From: Macrotrachela quadricornifera
Lineage: Eukaryota; Rotifera; Eurotatoria; Philodinida; Philodinidae
Assembly: GCA_022393335.1 (NCBI GenBank)
Contig: JAJEKB010020632.1
Coordinates: forward strand, 51,774 to 115,773
Reading direction: 5' to 3'
DNA: 64,000 nucleotides
This document shows, piece after piece, positions 22,737 to 36,300 of the stretch. The notes below the pieces were generated by a model. The model was not told the DNA's origin, made no database searches, and saw only the letters and a list, made by a program, of their open reading frames with translations. Every line of letters starts with the position of its first letter. The first letter of the stretch is position 1. Position numbers and translations under genes: made by a program.

Positions 22737-25700
22737 ATAGTATGTTGTATACATTGAAGCTATAAGGTTCCATTTAGAAATTAGATTCAAGCTTTGTATT
22801 CTTTCGAGAGTGAATTTTTATATGCTATGTTTACATATAATCATAGACAGTGCTTGTTGTTTAACTAATAACGAAAATACTATAATTTGAAGTTTTTGAA
22901 AATCTGATTTTGATTGTATGATTTGTAAAAAGTGCCTATAGGTTACTATCGTTTCAAACAATATTATACAGATCAGATTAAAAAATGAAAAGTTCACTAA
23001 ATATCTTGAGTTGTTGAATATAATGAAGATTCGTTGTGCAAAAGAATAGCTGAGAAAAAGTAAAAAAAAAAAGACTTCTTCTCAAATTGATATTGTTAGA
23101 AACTAGTCAATTCAGTTTGATAATGATTGTGTTTTAATTAGATACACTTATTGATCAATCATCTTATTGTACTCACATTGGTATAATATTTTTTTGTTTA
23201 TTTATTAATTAATGGTGCTCATCTAGATGAGTCTATCGCAATATTCTTCACTATGAAGAGTGCACTGTTCCTTTTATATAATGTTTATCAAATATCGAAT
23301 ATTTGGTATTATTATTAGCTATGAATATGGACAAAATTGGATCAGATTATATTATTGATGAATTTAAACGTCTTGTACAGAAGTTGGTACAATTTGTCAA
23401 AGTTGTGTAGAACAACAACAGTTTATTGATTGTGCACTTGAACATTCCAAAAATGGTTATACGTTTAGTTCTATATATAGTCACTTTCATTTCTTTTTCA
23501 AATAACTGAAATACTATGGTAAGAAATTTGAAAAAAATAATAGAACATATCAGGATAATAATCTAAACTAAATAAAATTAAAAATCGATAGAAATCTATT
23601 AACAAATACTATTTTGATACACGTCTTGTATATTTTTACAAAACAAGAAAATCAACGTTTTGATAAATTTTTATTCTTCTAATGTTTTCATGCATTGTAT
23701 ATATTGCATTTTGATCTATTTGGTGCTACTGACCCACTTATCAGGTGCTGTGAAAGTGGATAAAAGTGTATCAGTTTAAGTAGTAATTGTGTTTTTGTCG
23801 ACAAAATATTTCGTCGATCAAATATTTTGTCTCAAATAAATTTTTGAAAAGCCGATCATATCAAGAAATTTATTTTTCTTAAAAATAGTATGTAAGAAAT
23901 TGCAACAAATAAGCTAATGAAATAAACAAATTACACCAAGTAAATCACTGAGCGTAATTTCTTTTTTCTTGTACTGATTGCAGATATTTTTGAAATATTC
24001 TTGAATTAAAGGTAAATGAGTAGATATGTTCCGTTACCTGCAATATATATGTGTATGCATGCGACAACCGCGTCATTCTTTTGCATCTCAATCGAACAAA
24101 TTATGAACAATTGAAATAATCGTCTAAACATCTCATAATATCAATAGAAAAAAAAGAAACAACGTAATTATCTCTTGTCGACAAAATATTTTTCGACAAA
24201 TAACATAGAATTGGTTTAAGTTAAAATTGATTTATAAACTTATCGTTATGTCTTCGTCGCCATGTAATTAAAATAAAACGTTTAACGATTCATGCTTAAT
24301 ATTATGTTTCCTGATATCTCTCATCTTGTTGATAACAAATTGATGATTCATTACAAATCGACAGTATCACAAACAATATTAAATTCAAGTATGATATTCT
24401 ATTTTCTACTGTGATTCACAACTTTTCTAAACCAACGAATATAGAGATGTTAAAACAATGTCTGTATATAATTCCTCATCTTTAAACGCTGTTCTATCCA
24501 GCATATATACAATTACTATATAAAATGGATGATGCAATCAAATCAGATTTTACGAAAAGTATTTTAATTATTCTCAATCGTAAACTTGATTAACAAAAAC
24601 CTATTTCGTAGATAATGGGTCTAATTTACTGCTATCTATTGACTGAGGCCTTTTTTGACTCAATTCTGACTATGGATCTTTAATTTTCACCTTCTTTGGT
24701 ATATATTTATTTTATTTCTATTAATATCGAAAACTAAGTCATTTTGAAAAGAGATCTAGAAAACGTGCCAGAAACTCGAAATGGTACGTTCTAGTCAGAA
24801 TAAAATTGAGAATCGTTTGATAAAAAAGTCATGTAATAATATCCATTGCATAATAGTTATATTCAAATACAGCAGTAACATGTCAAATCTGCTGTCAAAA
24901 ACATGAATCATTACTTTTTGATATCTTGTCAAAACCACCTGTCGTTCTTGTTAAGTGCATGTATAGTCTGGTCTAAATGAGAATGTGGTGATGAGGATAT
25001 AGAAAAAAATTTTCCAAGAGTTAGTAAGATATATATATGTTATTTTGTAAAAGTCGGGACTTGAAGCTTTCTTTTTATTCTGTGATCTTTTTTGTATGAC
25101 AAAAAGAACTGTTCATGCGAAGCTCTGGCAAACAATTGATCCAAATAGTGAAATATGACAATCAGCTTTCAGGATTTCTATAGTAAATAATAAGAAATTT
25201 TTTACTGTAATTAGATATCTTTTCTTGGTTATATAGAAATTTTGTTAGAAGTAAATCTTCCATATAATTCACTTCAGAATTATTGACAATAAACCAAGGA
25301 TGGCAAGGAAATGTATATATGTATTATCTTTAATTCATTATAAGATGTCATCAACATTAAGGACTCTTCTGTTAAATTTATTGTGTATAATGACTGTTCT
25401 ATTTATGTATACGATTAAAAAAGAAAGCAAATACAAAACATATTTAAATGAAATTAGGAATAAAATAACGTGGTTGTTATTCAAATAAAAAGCTTTCTAT
25501 ATTTCAAACAAAAGAAAACTGAAAAGGATATTATTTTTATGAAATTATAATATCCACAATAGATTGAAAAACATGTCGAAAAGAATAATTGTTGAATGAA
25601 AAAAATATTTGCTGGATACATCATTGTATCTTTCAAACCATTATTGAATGTAATTGAAAGTAATTCAATTTTACTGTAATCTTTGTTATTGTAGTCATAC

Positions 25701-25942
25701 ATCATAAATATGAGCTATATTATTCAATATGGATGTAATAATAAATGTCATATTTGCATATTCGTCATCACAATTATAACGAGAACATGTTTGACTTTAA
25801 CATTTAATGATTCAATTTGATGTTGGAGCTTTGAAATTAAGATAAGCAACAAATACAACATCTTGTCAAATACGACTTAAAACAACCGAATGGATTAAGT
25901 ACGAGTGACCGAACAATTTGTCGCACGGACAATTGGGTGCCA

Positions 25943-26227
25943 GGCAATTCGTCGCAATAATACATATGATTCAATTATAGTTGATGATTATTTTTTCATA
26001 AATGAATTGACCTATTAACTTATGTTTGAAACACAATTCAATGAGTATAAAAATTGTAGAGAATATTTCTCATGACTAGTTGTATCATCATAAGAAATTT
26101 TGTCTTAATAAAAAAAATCGAATCCATTTTTTCCTTCATGATTAATATCGATGAGATGAAAAAACCTCAGATTTCAAAAATAATCATAAACTATACTTGA
26201 ATTATGTATTATTCCGACGAATTGTCC
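25943..26227. repeat. Inverted repeat, candidate short MITE (~285 bp)
   Basis: GGCAATTCGTCGCAATAATA followed by CATATGATTCAA (25943-25974) is mirrored by TTGAATTATGTATTATTCC then GACGAATTGTCC (26197-26227). The arms are about 30 bp with few mismatches around an AT-rich core. There is no coding content and no clear target duplication, so element status is inferred from symmetry only. Confidence 0.5.
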
Positions 26228-26317
26228 TAGCGCGTAAGTACGTACGAGAAAACAATAATACGACAAAAATCAAAAATTTTAATTTGGTTTCATAATAAAT
26301 AAATAAATAATTCGATT

Positions 26318-26695
26318 TTATTCTTTTTGTTCTTTAATCCAACATGATTTAAAATAATTTGATCTAACATCAATTTCTCCACGTTCAAGTGGATCTTTTT
26401 CATAAATATCTTTATAACATGAATATGATATACATTGTCGTACACAATTAATCATATAAATTTCCGCTAATTCTTTTTGTTGTTGTTGATATGATGTATC
26501 AATTTTTAATGATATTGTTGGTAGATATTTTTGACATGATTCTTTTTGTTCACATTGTCTAGTTGACCGACGAAATGTTTCATCAAATTGTCGACGGCGT
26601 GTAAAAGACATAGAACTTTTTTTATTATTCATTGTTGAAAATGTTAAATTAATGAATAAAATAATTAATAATAAAAAAACAACTCGAATAATCAT
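26318..26695 (-). CDS. Small secreted cysteine-containing protein
   Basis: A single-exon frame of 125 aa beginning with a strong signal peptide (MIIRVVFLLLIILFINLTFS). The mature part has six cysteines in the order C-x(6)-C-x(24)-C-x(3)-C-x(4)-C-x(24)-C. A conserved-looking tail (CYKDIYEKDPLERGEIDVR) recalls small uncharacterised secreted proteins of animals and plants with a CY..IY..DPLE.GE.D.R motif. I would not assign a function. No membrane segment follows the signal, so it is probably secreted or ER-luminal. It lies 309 bp downstream of the PKA-RI stop on the same strand. Confidence 0.7.
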   Translation of the reverse strand: MIIRVVFLLLIILFINLTFSTMNNKKSSMSFTRRRQFDETFRRSTRQCEQKESCQKYLPTISLKIDTSYQQQQKELAEIYMINCVRQCISYSCYKDIYEKDPLERGEIDVRSNYFKSCWIKEQKE

Positions 26696-26769
26696 CTAAA
26701 CAGATTAAAATCAAAGAAAATACGAATACGCAAATATATTTTTAGAATTTTTTTTCTTTTTAAAAAGAC

Positions 26770-26800
<31 letters not shown>

Positions 26801-27004
26801 AATGAGAAGAAAAAAAGACATGCAAATCTTGATGCTTGTTATAATTTTTTTTGTTTAGGTTTTAAGAAAGAAAATAAACGAACGATTGACAACGAAAGGA
26901 GAAAAAAAGCACGGAGAGAAAGAAAATGTTGCTTTCATTTTTTGCTCCAATATAGATAGAGAATATTTATATATAGATTTAATATTGTTCGTTGCTTTTT
27001 TTTT

Positions 27005-28392
27005 TTAAACAGCTAAATTAATAAATGAATTATATTGTGCAACATTTCGTTTAAGAATATCCGATATAGGACCAAGTACACGTTCAAATCGGCCACGATC
27101 CATTTTAACACATTTTAATGGACCTTTTGCTTTAACTGTAGCAGCACGTGGTCGATCGAATAATAATGCTATTTCACCAAAGTAATCTGATGGACCTAAT
27201 TTTGATACTTCAACAGCTGCTTCATCATCAGATGGTTTTTGATAAACAATAGCAGTACCTAAAAAATGAAAAATTATTTATTTTTATTTAATTGAAAAAA
27301 AAAAATTAATTAATTAGATTTATGAAGTGTTTTTTTTTTATTTTATTACCTTCAACTATAATGAAGAAGTCATTTCCTTTTTCACCTTGAACAACAATAT
27401 TATCACCATCACTAAATTGTACAGTTTCAAGTGCATCAGCAACAGTTAAACGTTCCCATTGATCAAGTTCCTGAAGGATTTTAACTTTTGATAAAAATTC
27501 TTCATACATTTTACGTTTTTTAATTGTTGAACCCATTAAAATACGTCGATAAGTCTACAGATAAAAGAAAAAACATATAATAAAAATTTTTTAAATATAA
27601 AAAAAAATTTGCTACTTTTCGATCAATAGCCCATAGTTTACATTCTGCTTTAGCCTTAATTGTTGCTGCACGTGGTGTACCATAAATAAGTGCTAATTCA
27701 CCAAAACTTCCTCCATCTGATATAGCGGTAACACATTTATTATTAACATAAACTTCAACTTCACCTTGATCAATAATATAAAAGAAATCTCCTTCTTCAC
27801 CTTGTTGAATTATTGTTTCTCCAGCTTTATAATTAAATGGTTGCATTGCATCAAATATATCCGATTTTTCACTATCATCCAAATGTGAAAATAATAAATT
27901 CGATTGTATAGCTTTACTTAATGCTTGCATTGTTGCATAATCTTTTGGTATAACAGTTTTAACATATGATGTTGCATCTTCTTCTTTATATGGTTCAGCT
28001 GATACTGCACCACGACGTTCACGCGTTTTAACATTAGCACTTGTTGTTGGTTGATTTTGATGACTAGTAAGACTACCACCAGCTGGATCATGTAAATCAC
28101 CAAGATCATCATTTTCACCGGCAACACTACCATTTGTTGATTGTTGTTTACTTGTTTGTTCAACAGGTGATGCTGTTTGTTGTTGACGCATATTACTTTT
28201 TTTTGTTGATGATGTTGGTGTATGACTATCAAGTTTATCAAAATAATTAGAAAGAAATTGTATTGGATTTGATGGCTTTTTTAAACATAATTGAACAATA
28301 CAATCACGTAATAAATTTTGTATATCATGTTTAGCTATATATGCTTCACAATCGCGTACGGTCTGTTCGGACGACGACGTATTGTCGACCAT
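27005..28392 (-). CDS. PRKAR1A: cAMP-dependent protein kinase type I regulatory subunit
   Basis: Exons, read on the minus strand, are 28392-27616, 27554-27350 and 27258-27005, joining in phase to 411 aa. Residues about 13-57 form the dimerisation/docking domain ([16 protein letters not shown]...). Cys15 and Cys36 sit where the RI interchain disulfides are. A Ser/Gln/Thr-rich linker (58-122) precedes the pseudosubstrate site RRGAVS (126-131). The Ala there marks type I, since type II has a phosphorylatable Ser. Two cyclic-nucleotide-binding domains follow. Site A has [15 protein letters not shown] (Glu232, Arg241) and site B has [15 protein letters not shown] (Glu356, Arg365), so both phosphate-binding cassettes look intact. 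Role: it holds the PKA catalytic subunit inactive until cAMP binds. It is about 30 residues longer than vertebrate RI-alpha because of the linker. The symbol names the ortholog group; RI-alpha versus RI-beta has no meaning outside vertebrates. Confidence 0.95.
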
Positions 28393-31300
28393 GATTATTT
28401 ATTTCTTTAGATGTGATGATCGATGGAAGCCTGAAATATATATACATATCGATAGTAAGAAGAAAACTAACAGTAAAAGAGAAAACGCAATTGAATTGTA
28501 GTATGCCGAACGATAGTGGCAACCGTCGACATAGAACAGAACATAATAAAAAAAAAAATGCTCTCTTCTCGACAGTGTGTGTGTGTGTGTGTATGTGTGT
28601 GTGTATGTGTGAGAGAGAGAGAGAGAAACAGAATCAACCAAGGTCGAACAAGAGAAAAAGAGCGCAAAAAACGAGTCATATCCGCTACTATTGCAACTGC
28701 TACTGTTACTGGTGCTTCAAGCGATGTGCCTCAGTAATAAAAGGCACGGGAATATATGAGGAATATAGAGATATAGAAAATTTTCAAGCTCCTACTCCTA
28801 CTCCTACTCTCTTCTCTTATTCTCGTTTTGTTGTTATTGATGATGATAATGATCGTATTGCCGTTTTCATTGCCATGAGTCTCATAGATGAATAGAAAAT
28901 TTCATATAAGCGTGACGAACAAGAGAATGATAAAATAATAAATAATTTTTATAGATACAAATCAATATGAATGACAAAAGACAATAAATCGATTTAAAAA
29001 AAAGAAAAGAAAATGAAAACAAAAGTACGAACGGATGTTGGTTTTAAGTTTTACTTAGTTTATAACTGAATTGCAGGTAGACTTTTTTTGTTCTCTCTTA
29101 ATCGATATAAGTGCCATTCTTTTTTTTCTACCTCTTTTCATCCATTAGTTACTTTTTTTTTCTTCTCTTTCTGAATTTCGTTGTAGGAAAATAAGAATTA
29201 TGGTTTTATTAACATATGTGACATTTACAGAATAACAAATATCTATGTTAAATAAACAATCCAAATATCCCATAAGATGTTTAACAAATTTCTATATTTT
29301 TAGCATTGGAAAAACTCTTTTTTTTTTGTTATGTTATTATACAAATATAAAAATGTCTATAAGTTTGAATTAATTTTCTTGATTAAAAAAAAAATTATTT
29401 TTTATACATATTTAAAACATACCTTGTTATCTTATTATATTTTTTATGTCTCTTCAACAGCTGACTCCTCTCTTATAAACTAAAACAAAATACGCAAAAC
29501 ATACTAAAAAGAAAATATAACAACAACTGGTGTAAAATAGAAAAAACAAAAGAAGAATTCTTTTGAAATCTTCCTTCTTAGATCAAATAAAAAACGAAAA
29601 AAAAAAACTAAAAAGAATGTTGATTGAATTATTTTATCCCTATCAAATATATACAGATTGCTCTTATATCATCTTAATGTATATTTAACATACGTCGCAT
29701 ACTTAGCGAGGCATGACTAGAAAAAAATGAGTATGTAATCTTTTTTTTTCATCTTACTCTTTACCTGTAGAGATACATATTACGTTCGACTTAATGTATT
29801 ACTTATCGTGATTGGATTTTTTCTTTTCTTTTTTTTTCTTCTTCTTCTTCTTTTCTTATAATAACAAGAAGTAAAAAAAAACCGTGCTTATGATCAAAGT
29901 GACAGAAGATGCTTAATGCTTCCGGACTTTCTGTCAATGATGAAACCAAGAATTAAAAAAAACTTAATCAACATTTCTTTTTTATCATATATTACTTACA
30001 ACATGATGATTTAGAATTGAAATGATGGTTAGTTGAATGTAGAAAAGAACCGCAAGTCTTATTTGTTACCGCCTTATATATGTGTCTTGTGTACGTGCAT
30101 AGAAGAAAAATCACTCACGTCATACATATAATGAAGAAGCGCCGAAAGAAAAAAAAAAAAAAAAGAGAGAAAACTAAGAAGCAGAAGCAGAAGAATATTA
30201 TTATAGTGAATGAAAGTCTCTTGATAGACATAAGCATGCATGACTGTTAGCAATTAAATTTTTTTTTCTTCGCTACATTGTCAGTTTTTTTTAACGATCT
30301 CGTTCTTTCGCTTGATCGTTTACTCGTTTATATTCTCGTTTCTACATTGAGACGAAAATAAAATTATTTTTACATATACATAACAACGATAGTCAAAATG
30401 ACAACAAATAGAAAAAGATCTTTTTCTGTCTATCCTTCTTTTTTTCTGACATGTCTATTTTCCTTTCATATATCTTATCATTTACAATCAGTAATAATCT
30501 GCAAGTAACAGCATAAAATAACAACAACAACAACACCACCAAATAGATATATATTGAGTAGATTGTTTTTTTTCTTCTTAATACAAAATTGAGACAAGAA
30601 AATTGTACACAGTTTTAAAGATAAAAAAAGACAATAAAATAATTCTAGAGTTCGTTATTTGAATATAAATATAACTATCTAATCTGATTCCATCTGAATG
30701 AACATTTCATGCTTTATTATTATACACATCATGCATTGCATTCCTTACTAAATATTCGCATGATAGAGCAAACTCGGCTTCCTCCTCTTTTCTTTAATAT
30801 AGTTCGTCTCATTTCTATTCATATATATATATATATATTTATATATATTCTTAATATAACAAGCATCATTTAGAAACTCGTTAAATTATTACTCTACATA
30901 TATGATTAGACCATATATTATAGCATATTTTCCACTTTAATGAAAATAATACTTAATAAAGAAAATTTTTTTTTCTTACCGAAAGGAACAAGATCGATCA
31001 CACGTCGAAATTATCTAAAAATATTAAAAAATAACAATGAATTATTGAGTTAAATTAATAATAATTAAGAAAACAAGCATTTATTTTTCTTATTTATAAT
31101 AATAATGATAGCCTAAATCTTCGTTTGTTAATTGACAAATAGGAAAGAAAGAAAGGCTATTACCAACAATAACAAGTATTCGTTGGATGCTGTATCCATT
31201 TACTTATTCTTTGTATTCTAGTTTTTTTTTTTTCTTTAGCTTAACAAAACTCGTCTTCATTCATCGTTCTACTAGTTGTGTTAGTTCTACTTGTTTCTTG

Positions 31301-32891
31301 AAAGACGAAGACCAAGGAAACAAGAGAATCTATTAGCGTCAATCAGAAAAAAATCTAGAGAAAAGAAAAAAGAAAAGAAAAAAAAAAAGGGCTTTTTCCT
31401 CAATCTTTTATTCCTATGTGGTTTTTCTTTTCTTTTCTTTTCTTTTTATTCTAGAGACAAAAAAAAAATATGCTTTCATGCGCATAGGTTAGTAACATCT
31501 ACTCACACAGACATGTGAAAGTGCAACTAAAGAATATGTCTATGATAGACATTAAAGCAAAATCAAAAGAGATAGATGAATCAAAATAGAATAAAGAAAA
31601 TCTTTTATTATCTGACAAATCATCTATGATGTTTTATATAACAATTTTTTTTAGAATTTGAAATACAACAACAACAAAAAAAAAAAAGAATTTTTTCTAT
31701 TACTTAATAGATATAGAAAACTAAATCATATTTTCTGAAATGTCAAACAATACAAAAACATCAAACTTCATTTTCCGATCGAAAAAATTTCTCTATTCAT
31801 AAAAGACAATAAACAATTATCCTTGAAGTCCTAGAAGAAAAACAACGATAATAAAACCTTGGCTCAATCAATATAAAACAATTGTGTTATTTTTCTACTC
31901 AAATATTTTGTTTTTGATCTCTATTAACTTTCTTAAAATATAAGATAAGCATATTATTATCAATTGATAGTATAACAATAAATGAAATAACCATAAAATG
32001 ATACAAAACAAAAATAACCTTCATTTAGTATCAGATCAAGATTAGTATCTATATCTAAAAAAAAAAAAAGAAGAAATAAATCATTTATTTTAGTAATCGA
32101 ATATCCAAACGGATTAAATATTACCTATAAGAGAAAAAATATATATTTCGTACTTTAATGATAGAAATACTCAATATTGTACATTAACTATTTGATAAAC
32201 AGAAAAAAAGTACGGTCATTCTGACATAGTTATATCTTACTTAGCAGAAAATAGCCAGAAAAAAAAAAGAAGAATATTGTATATAGAGTTAATTGTTATG
32301 TCAAATACTTTAGAGAAAAAAAAAAGAGATAATCATGCTGAGTCAAACAAATGAATGGTAATGTCATTTTGAAACAATAGATTCACTTATATTTTCTAAG
32401 CATCGCATTAATATAAGTTGTTTTCTACTCATATATCCCACAATAGACATTTTAGTTTGGAAACTAATTTCACATAAATATATCTCCTATGTTATATGAT
32501 GGGTAGTCTATAAAAGATTTTTATATACTTTTTTTGAAGAGTAATACCGGAATCTAAAGATTCTATTTTAATCTTATTCAATAGAGAAATAAAATAATTC
32601 TATAAAATAGTTAAAATAAAAGCTAAATAATCTCAAATATAAAAATTTCATTTATTATTTCCTTTCACACATCGAACTAGATCATATCTCATTTATTTTA
32701 ATATTATCGATAGTAATTATAAAAAGTTTCCTTTGGGAAATTTTTTTCATCCAAAATAAAAAATATGCAATCATGAATAATTATTCTCAATGAATAGAAG
32801 GAAGAAAGAAAGAAAGAAAAATTATTGTTTTTTTTTTTGGTTTTTCTTTTAATAACAAAAACAAAAGGTTATAACAAAACAATAAACAACA
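28393..32891. other. 4.5-kb non-coding region 5' of PKA-RI / 3' of MDN1
   Basis: It is filled with poly-T/poly-A and CTTCTT runs, a (GT)n-(GA)n microsatellite at 28576-28625 and an (AT)n run near 30822-30840. No exon with splice or motif support is visible. The part next to 28392 should hold the PKA-RI promoter and 5' UTR, possibly with untranslated exons. Open frames such as 28413-28895 and 31291-31518 are low-complexity artefacts. Confidence 0.5.
28576..28625 (+). repeat. (GT)n/(GA)n compound microsatellite
   Basis: An alternating GT run of about 34 bp with two ATGTGT interruptions is followed directly by about 16 bp of GA repeats. It lies about 185 bp upstream of the PKA-RI start codon, so it may sit in the 5' UTR or promoter. 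Confidence 0.85.
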
Positions 32892-33350
32892 TCACTGAGC
32901 ACTGTTGTTATTAGTTGTAGTTAATTCAAGAAATTGTCTTAATACATCGATTAAAGCACGAGGTAACATTTCTAAATTTTGTATTACCAAATAATATGGA
33001 AATGGAAAACTATCCAAATATGAACGAAATTCAACCTAAAAATAAAAAATAAAAAAAAAAAATCTTATTTATATAATTCTCTTTTTTCGTTTTATTTTTA
33101 CTTTATCATTAATAAATATAGCTTCATTTATTTGAAAGATTGATGTCGATTTTTCATGATTTATATTATCAAGAATAATAAAAACAACAAATATATTTTG
33201 TGATATTGCATGACGTACACTTTTTAATAAACGATCTTTACCCGATACAGTTAAACCACGACCATCAGATAAAATTATTAATAATTGAGATAATAAATTT
33301 GATATTTGTAATTTTTCTTTACTAAATGTATAAGTTACTGATTCCATAAG
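32892..33350 (-). other. MDN1: MDN1 C-terminal half of MIDAS domain
   Basis: The last two exons, 33350-33102 and 33035-32892, finish the VWA fold. They contain LLSQLLIILSDGRGL with the third MIDAS Asp, VFIILDN, and the conserved ending SFPFPYYLVIQNLEMLPRALIDVLRQFLEL, followed by a short Asn-rich tail and TGA. The conserved end shows that the gene is complete at its 3' side. Confidence 0.92.
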
Positions 33351-36300
33351 CTAAAAAAAACAAAAAAAGAATAAATATAAAAATAAAAAATTATTTTTTT
33401 TTACATCAGCTAAAAGTGTTTTAGTTTGATCAAATTTTAATTGTTTAAGTATTTGAATACCATTTTCATGATTAAATGTTTGATTTAATGGTTGTAATGT
33501 TCTAATATATTGTCCAAATGAAACAATACCAAATTGTCCAATATCTAATAAATTTAATGTTTGTCCAAGTAATATTAATGATTCTAAAGCTAAACGTTTA
33601 ACTTGTAAATTATCCATCGATTGACTATCATCAATAGCTAATATTAATTGATATTGTCTTTTAGATGGTTTTAAACGTCTTAACCATATTTTATCTTTAC
33701 GAAAATCTGATGCAATATATGATATAATACGTTTCATATTTAAACGTTTTCCTGTTCTATAATCTCCAGAATATTTTGTTCGTTGTGTTGGTTCAAGTAA
33801 TAGACGAAGTTGTTCACATAATTCAAAAACATATGGTTGTGTTAAATATTCTAATTGTGAATAAAGTTGTTGAGCATCAGTATCATTTAAATCATTTAAA
33901 TTTTCATCTATATTTGTATACCATTCTTCTAATTGATATTCAATTTGTTCAGTTAAATTATTTGTTAATGGTTTAACATAAGATTGATAATCATATTGAT
34001 GTTCAACTGTTGTTGTTGGTATATATGATTTATTCATTGAAATATTTTCATCTATTTCAGTTAATGATGATGGTGGTTGTTGTTGCTGTTGTATTGATGA
34101 AGATTTTTGTTTATTTATTGGTTCTTTTTGTAAAGTTGAAGATGATGATATAGGTTCTTGTTGTTGTTGTTCATTATCAATAATCATTGGTTCAGGTTCT
34201 ATTGGTTGAATATGTTCATCTTGTTCAGTAAGATTTTTTGCTTGTTCTTCAGTTGCTGAATCAAGAATTTGTTTTTGTTGTTGAAAATCTTTAGGAATAT
34301 TTTTTGCATGTGCATATATTTGTGTTTGTTGTTGATCATTTTCTAATGTAGGTAAATCATCCATTAAATTATCTTGTTCAGTTTGTTCAATATCAAATGC
34401 TGCTTTTATATTTTTATCAATAGATGAAAGTATTTCACTTAATGTTCTTTGTTCATTTGATTGATTGGTTATGTTATCATTAATATTATCGGATTTAATA
34501 TCATCATTATTTAATTGTTGTGTTAATTGATTTTGTTGATTAGATGATATTTGTTGTGTTTGGGAGGTTTTTTTTGTTGATGATGATGATTCACCAATAT
34601 TTTCTTGTTGATCATTTAATTTTTCATTTTCAAATGTTTCAGAATTTGAAAATTTTTGTTGAAGATTATTTTGTTGATTTGATATATCATTATTTATTGA
34701 TTTATCTTGTGTTAATGCTGATTGTTCAAGTTGTTCTTGTTCTTGATCAGGAAGATTATCTGGTATTGAATTTTTTATTTTATCAGATATATCAGTTTTA
34801 TCTTCTTCAATATCTTCTTGTTCTTCATCATTATCATTTGTATTATCATCAATATTTTCTTCATTTGGTAATTCAATATTATCATCATGTTCAGAAAGAT
34901 TTTCTTCTTTTTCATCATTTCCATCTAAATTCATATTTTCCGGAAGTTCTAGCGGTTGTTCTTCAGAATTAAGATCATTAGTTGTTGTATCCGGTGGTTG
35001 TTGTTCTTCTTCATTATTATTATTATTATTTAGTTCAGGATTTTCTTCAAGTAAGTCTTCAGTTATATCTAATTGATCATCTTTAGCTGAAAGACCATCT
35101 TGTGGACGCTTATCTTTACCAGTTGATTTATCTGTTTCATTTAATTTCTAGAGAAAGAAAATAATAAAAAACAAATATTTTTATTTTAAATTTTATTAAA
35201 TATTTACAGGTTGATCTTTTTCTTCTTTTTCTTCTTCTTCTTTTTCTTCATCACCCCATTTATTTTCATCAAATATTTCACCTTGATCATCTTCATTAAC
35301 ATCACCCATTTGATCATCAATATTATCATCATTTGATTCACTTTCATTATCATTATCTTCTTCATCTTCATTTTCACTAAAATATTTAAATAAATAAATA
35401 AATAAATAAAATAAAATAATTTGAAATTAATTTTACCCTTTTGCTGGATCTTCCATAGGTGCCTCAAAATCAAATGAAACTTCCATACCATTTGCTTCAT
35501 CATCAACAGATTGTTGTTCATCATCATTTTTATCTTTATCTTCTTGTTCTTGTCCAGGCATTTTAGCTTCATCTAATTGATCTTCTGTTTCAATTTGATC
35601 TGATACATCTTTTGCATCTTTTTCTATTTGACCATCACCCATTCCTGATGGTCCACCTTCAGTTTTTTGTTCTTGATTATCTTTATCTTGTTCACTTTCT
35701 TCTGGTGGCATTTGAAAACCATCACGTAATAAATTTTGAAATGTATTACTTAATGATAAATATATATTTATTGTACAACGATGATAATATGTGAAACGAT
35801 ATAATAATTGTTCAATTAATAAATGTATTTGATTATAAAATATTATTGATTTAGATGTTATTGATTTAGGAATTAATTTTATTAAATAAGGAAGATCTAA
35901 TTGAGTTATATGATTATTAAAATAATTATATAAATGAGCAAGCCACATGGGTGATGAAGAATCATTTGATTGACCAATTGAAGATAGATTATTTAAAGCT
36001 GTTATTAAACGTTTTGAATAGCGTCGTAATGGTTTTAAATTAACAGATGGAATTGATTCTAAAGAAAAATAAATAGAATATCATTTTCAATACTTCATGT
36101 GGTTTTTTTTTGTAAAGAAAAGACGAAGATGAATTTACTTAACTATCTAGTAGATACGTACTATATTGAAAATGATTCTCCCCATATCGTCAATAAGGGT
36201 GGCGAAACATCACCATAACACAAAACCGCGATCGTACAGTGACTCCTTTTAGCGCGCGTTATGACCGTGTTAATGGGATTTACGAAAGATAGCATCGTAA

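Larger units (their letters stand above)
22670..26317. other. Non-coding region between convergent genes
   Basis: The PAQR gene (+) and the small secreted-protein gene (-) converge on this 3.6-kb stretch. I found no exon with splice or motif support. It holds a TGTCGACAAAATATTT motif repeated at 23796 and 24176 and a separate inverted repeat at 25943-26227. Confidence 0.5.

Noticed and set aside
28399..28895. Open frames on both strands around the GT/GA microsatellite
   Set aside because: The residues are simple-repeat translations (VCVCV, THTHT, RERER). The region is upstream non-coding DNA of PKA-RI.
33776..34972. Plus-strand open frames opposite the MDN1 tail
   Set aside because: They are antisense to long acidic/Gln-rich coding exons with strong family matches.
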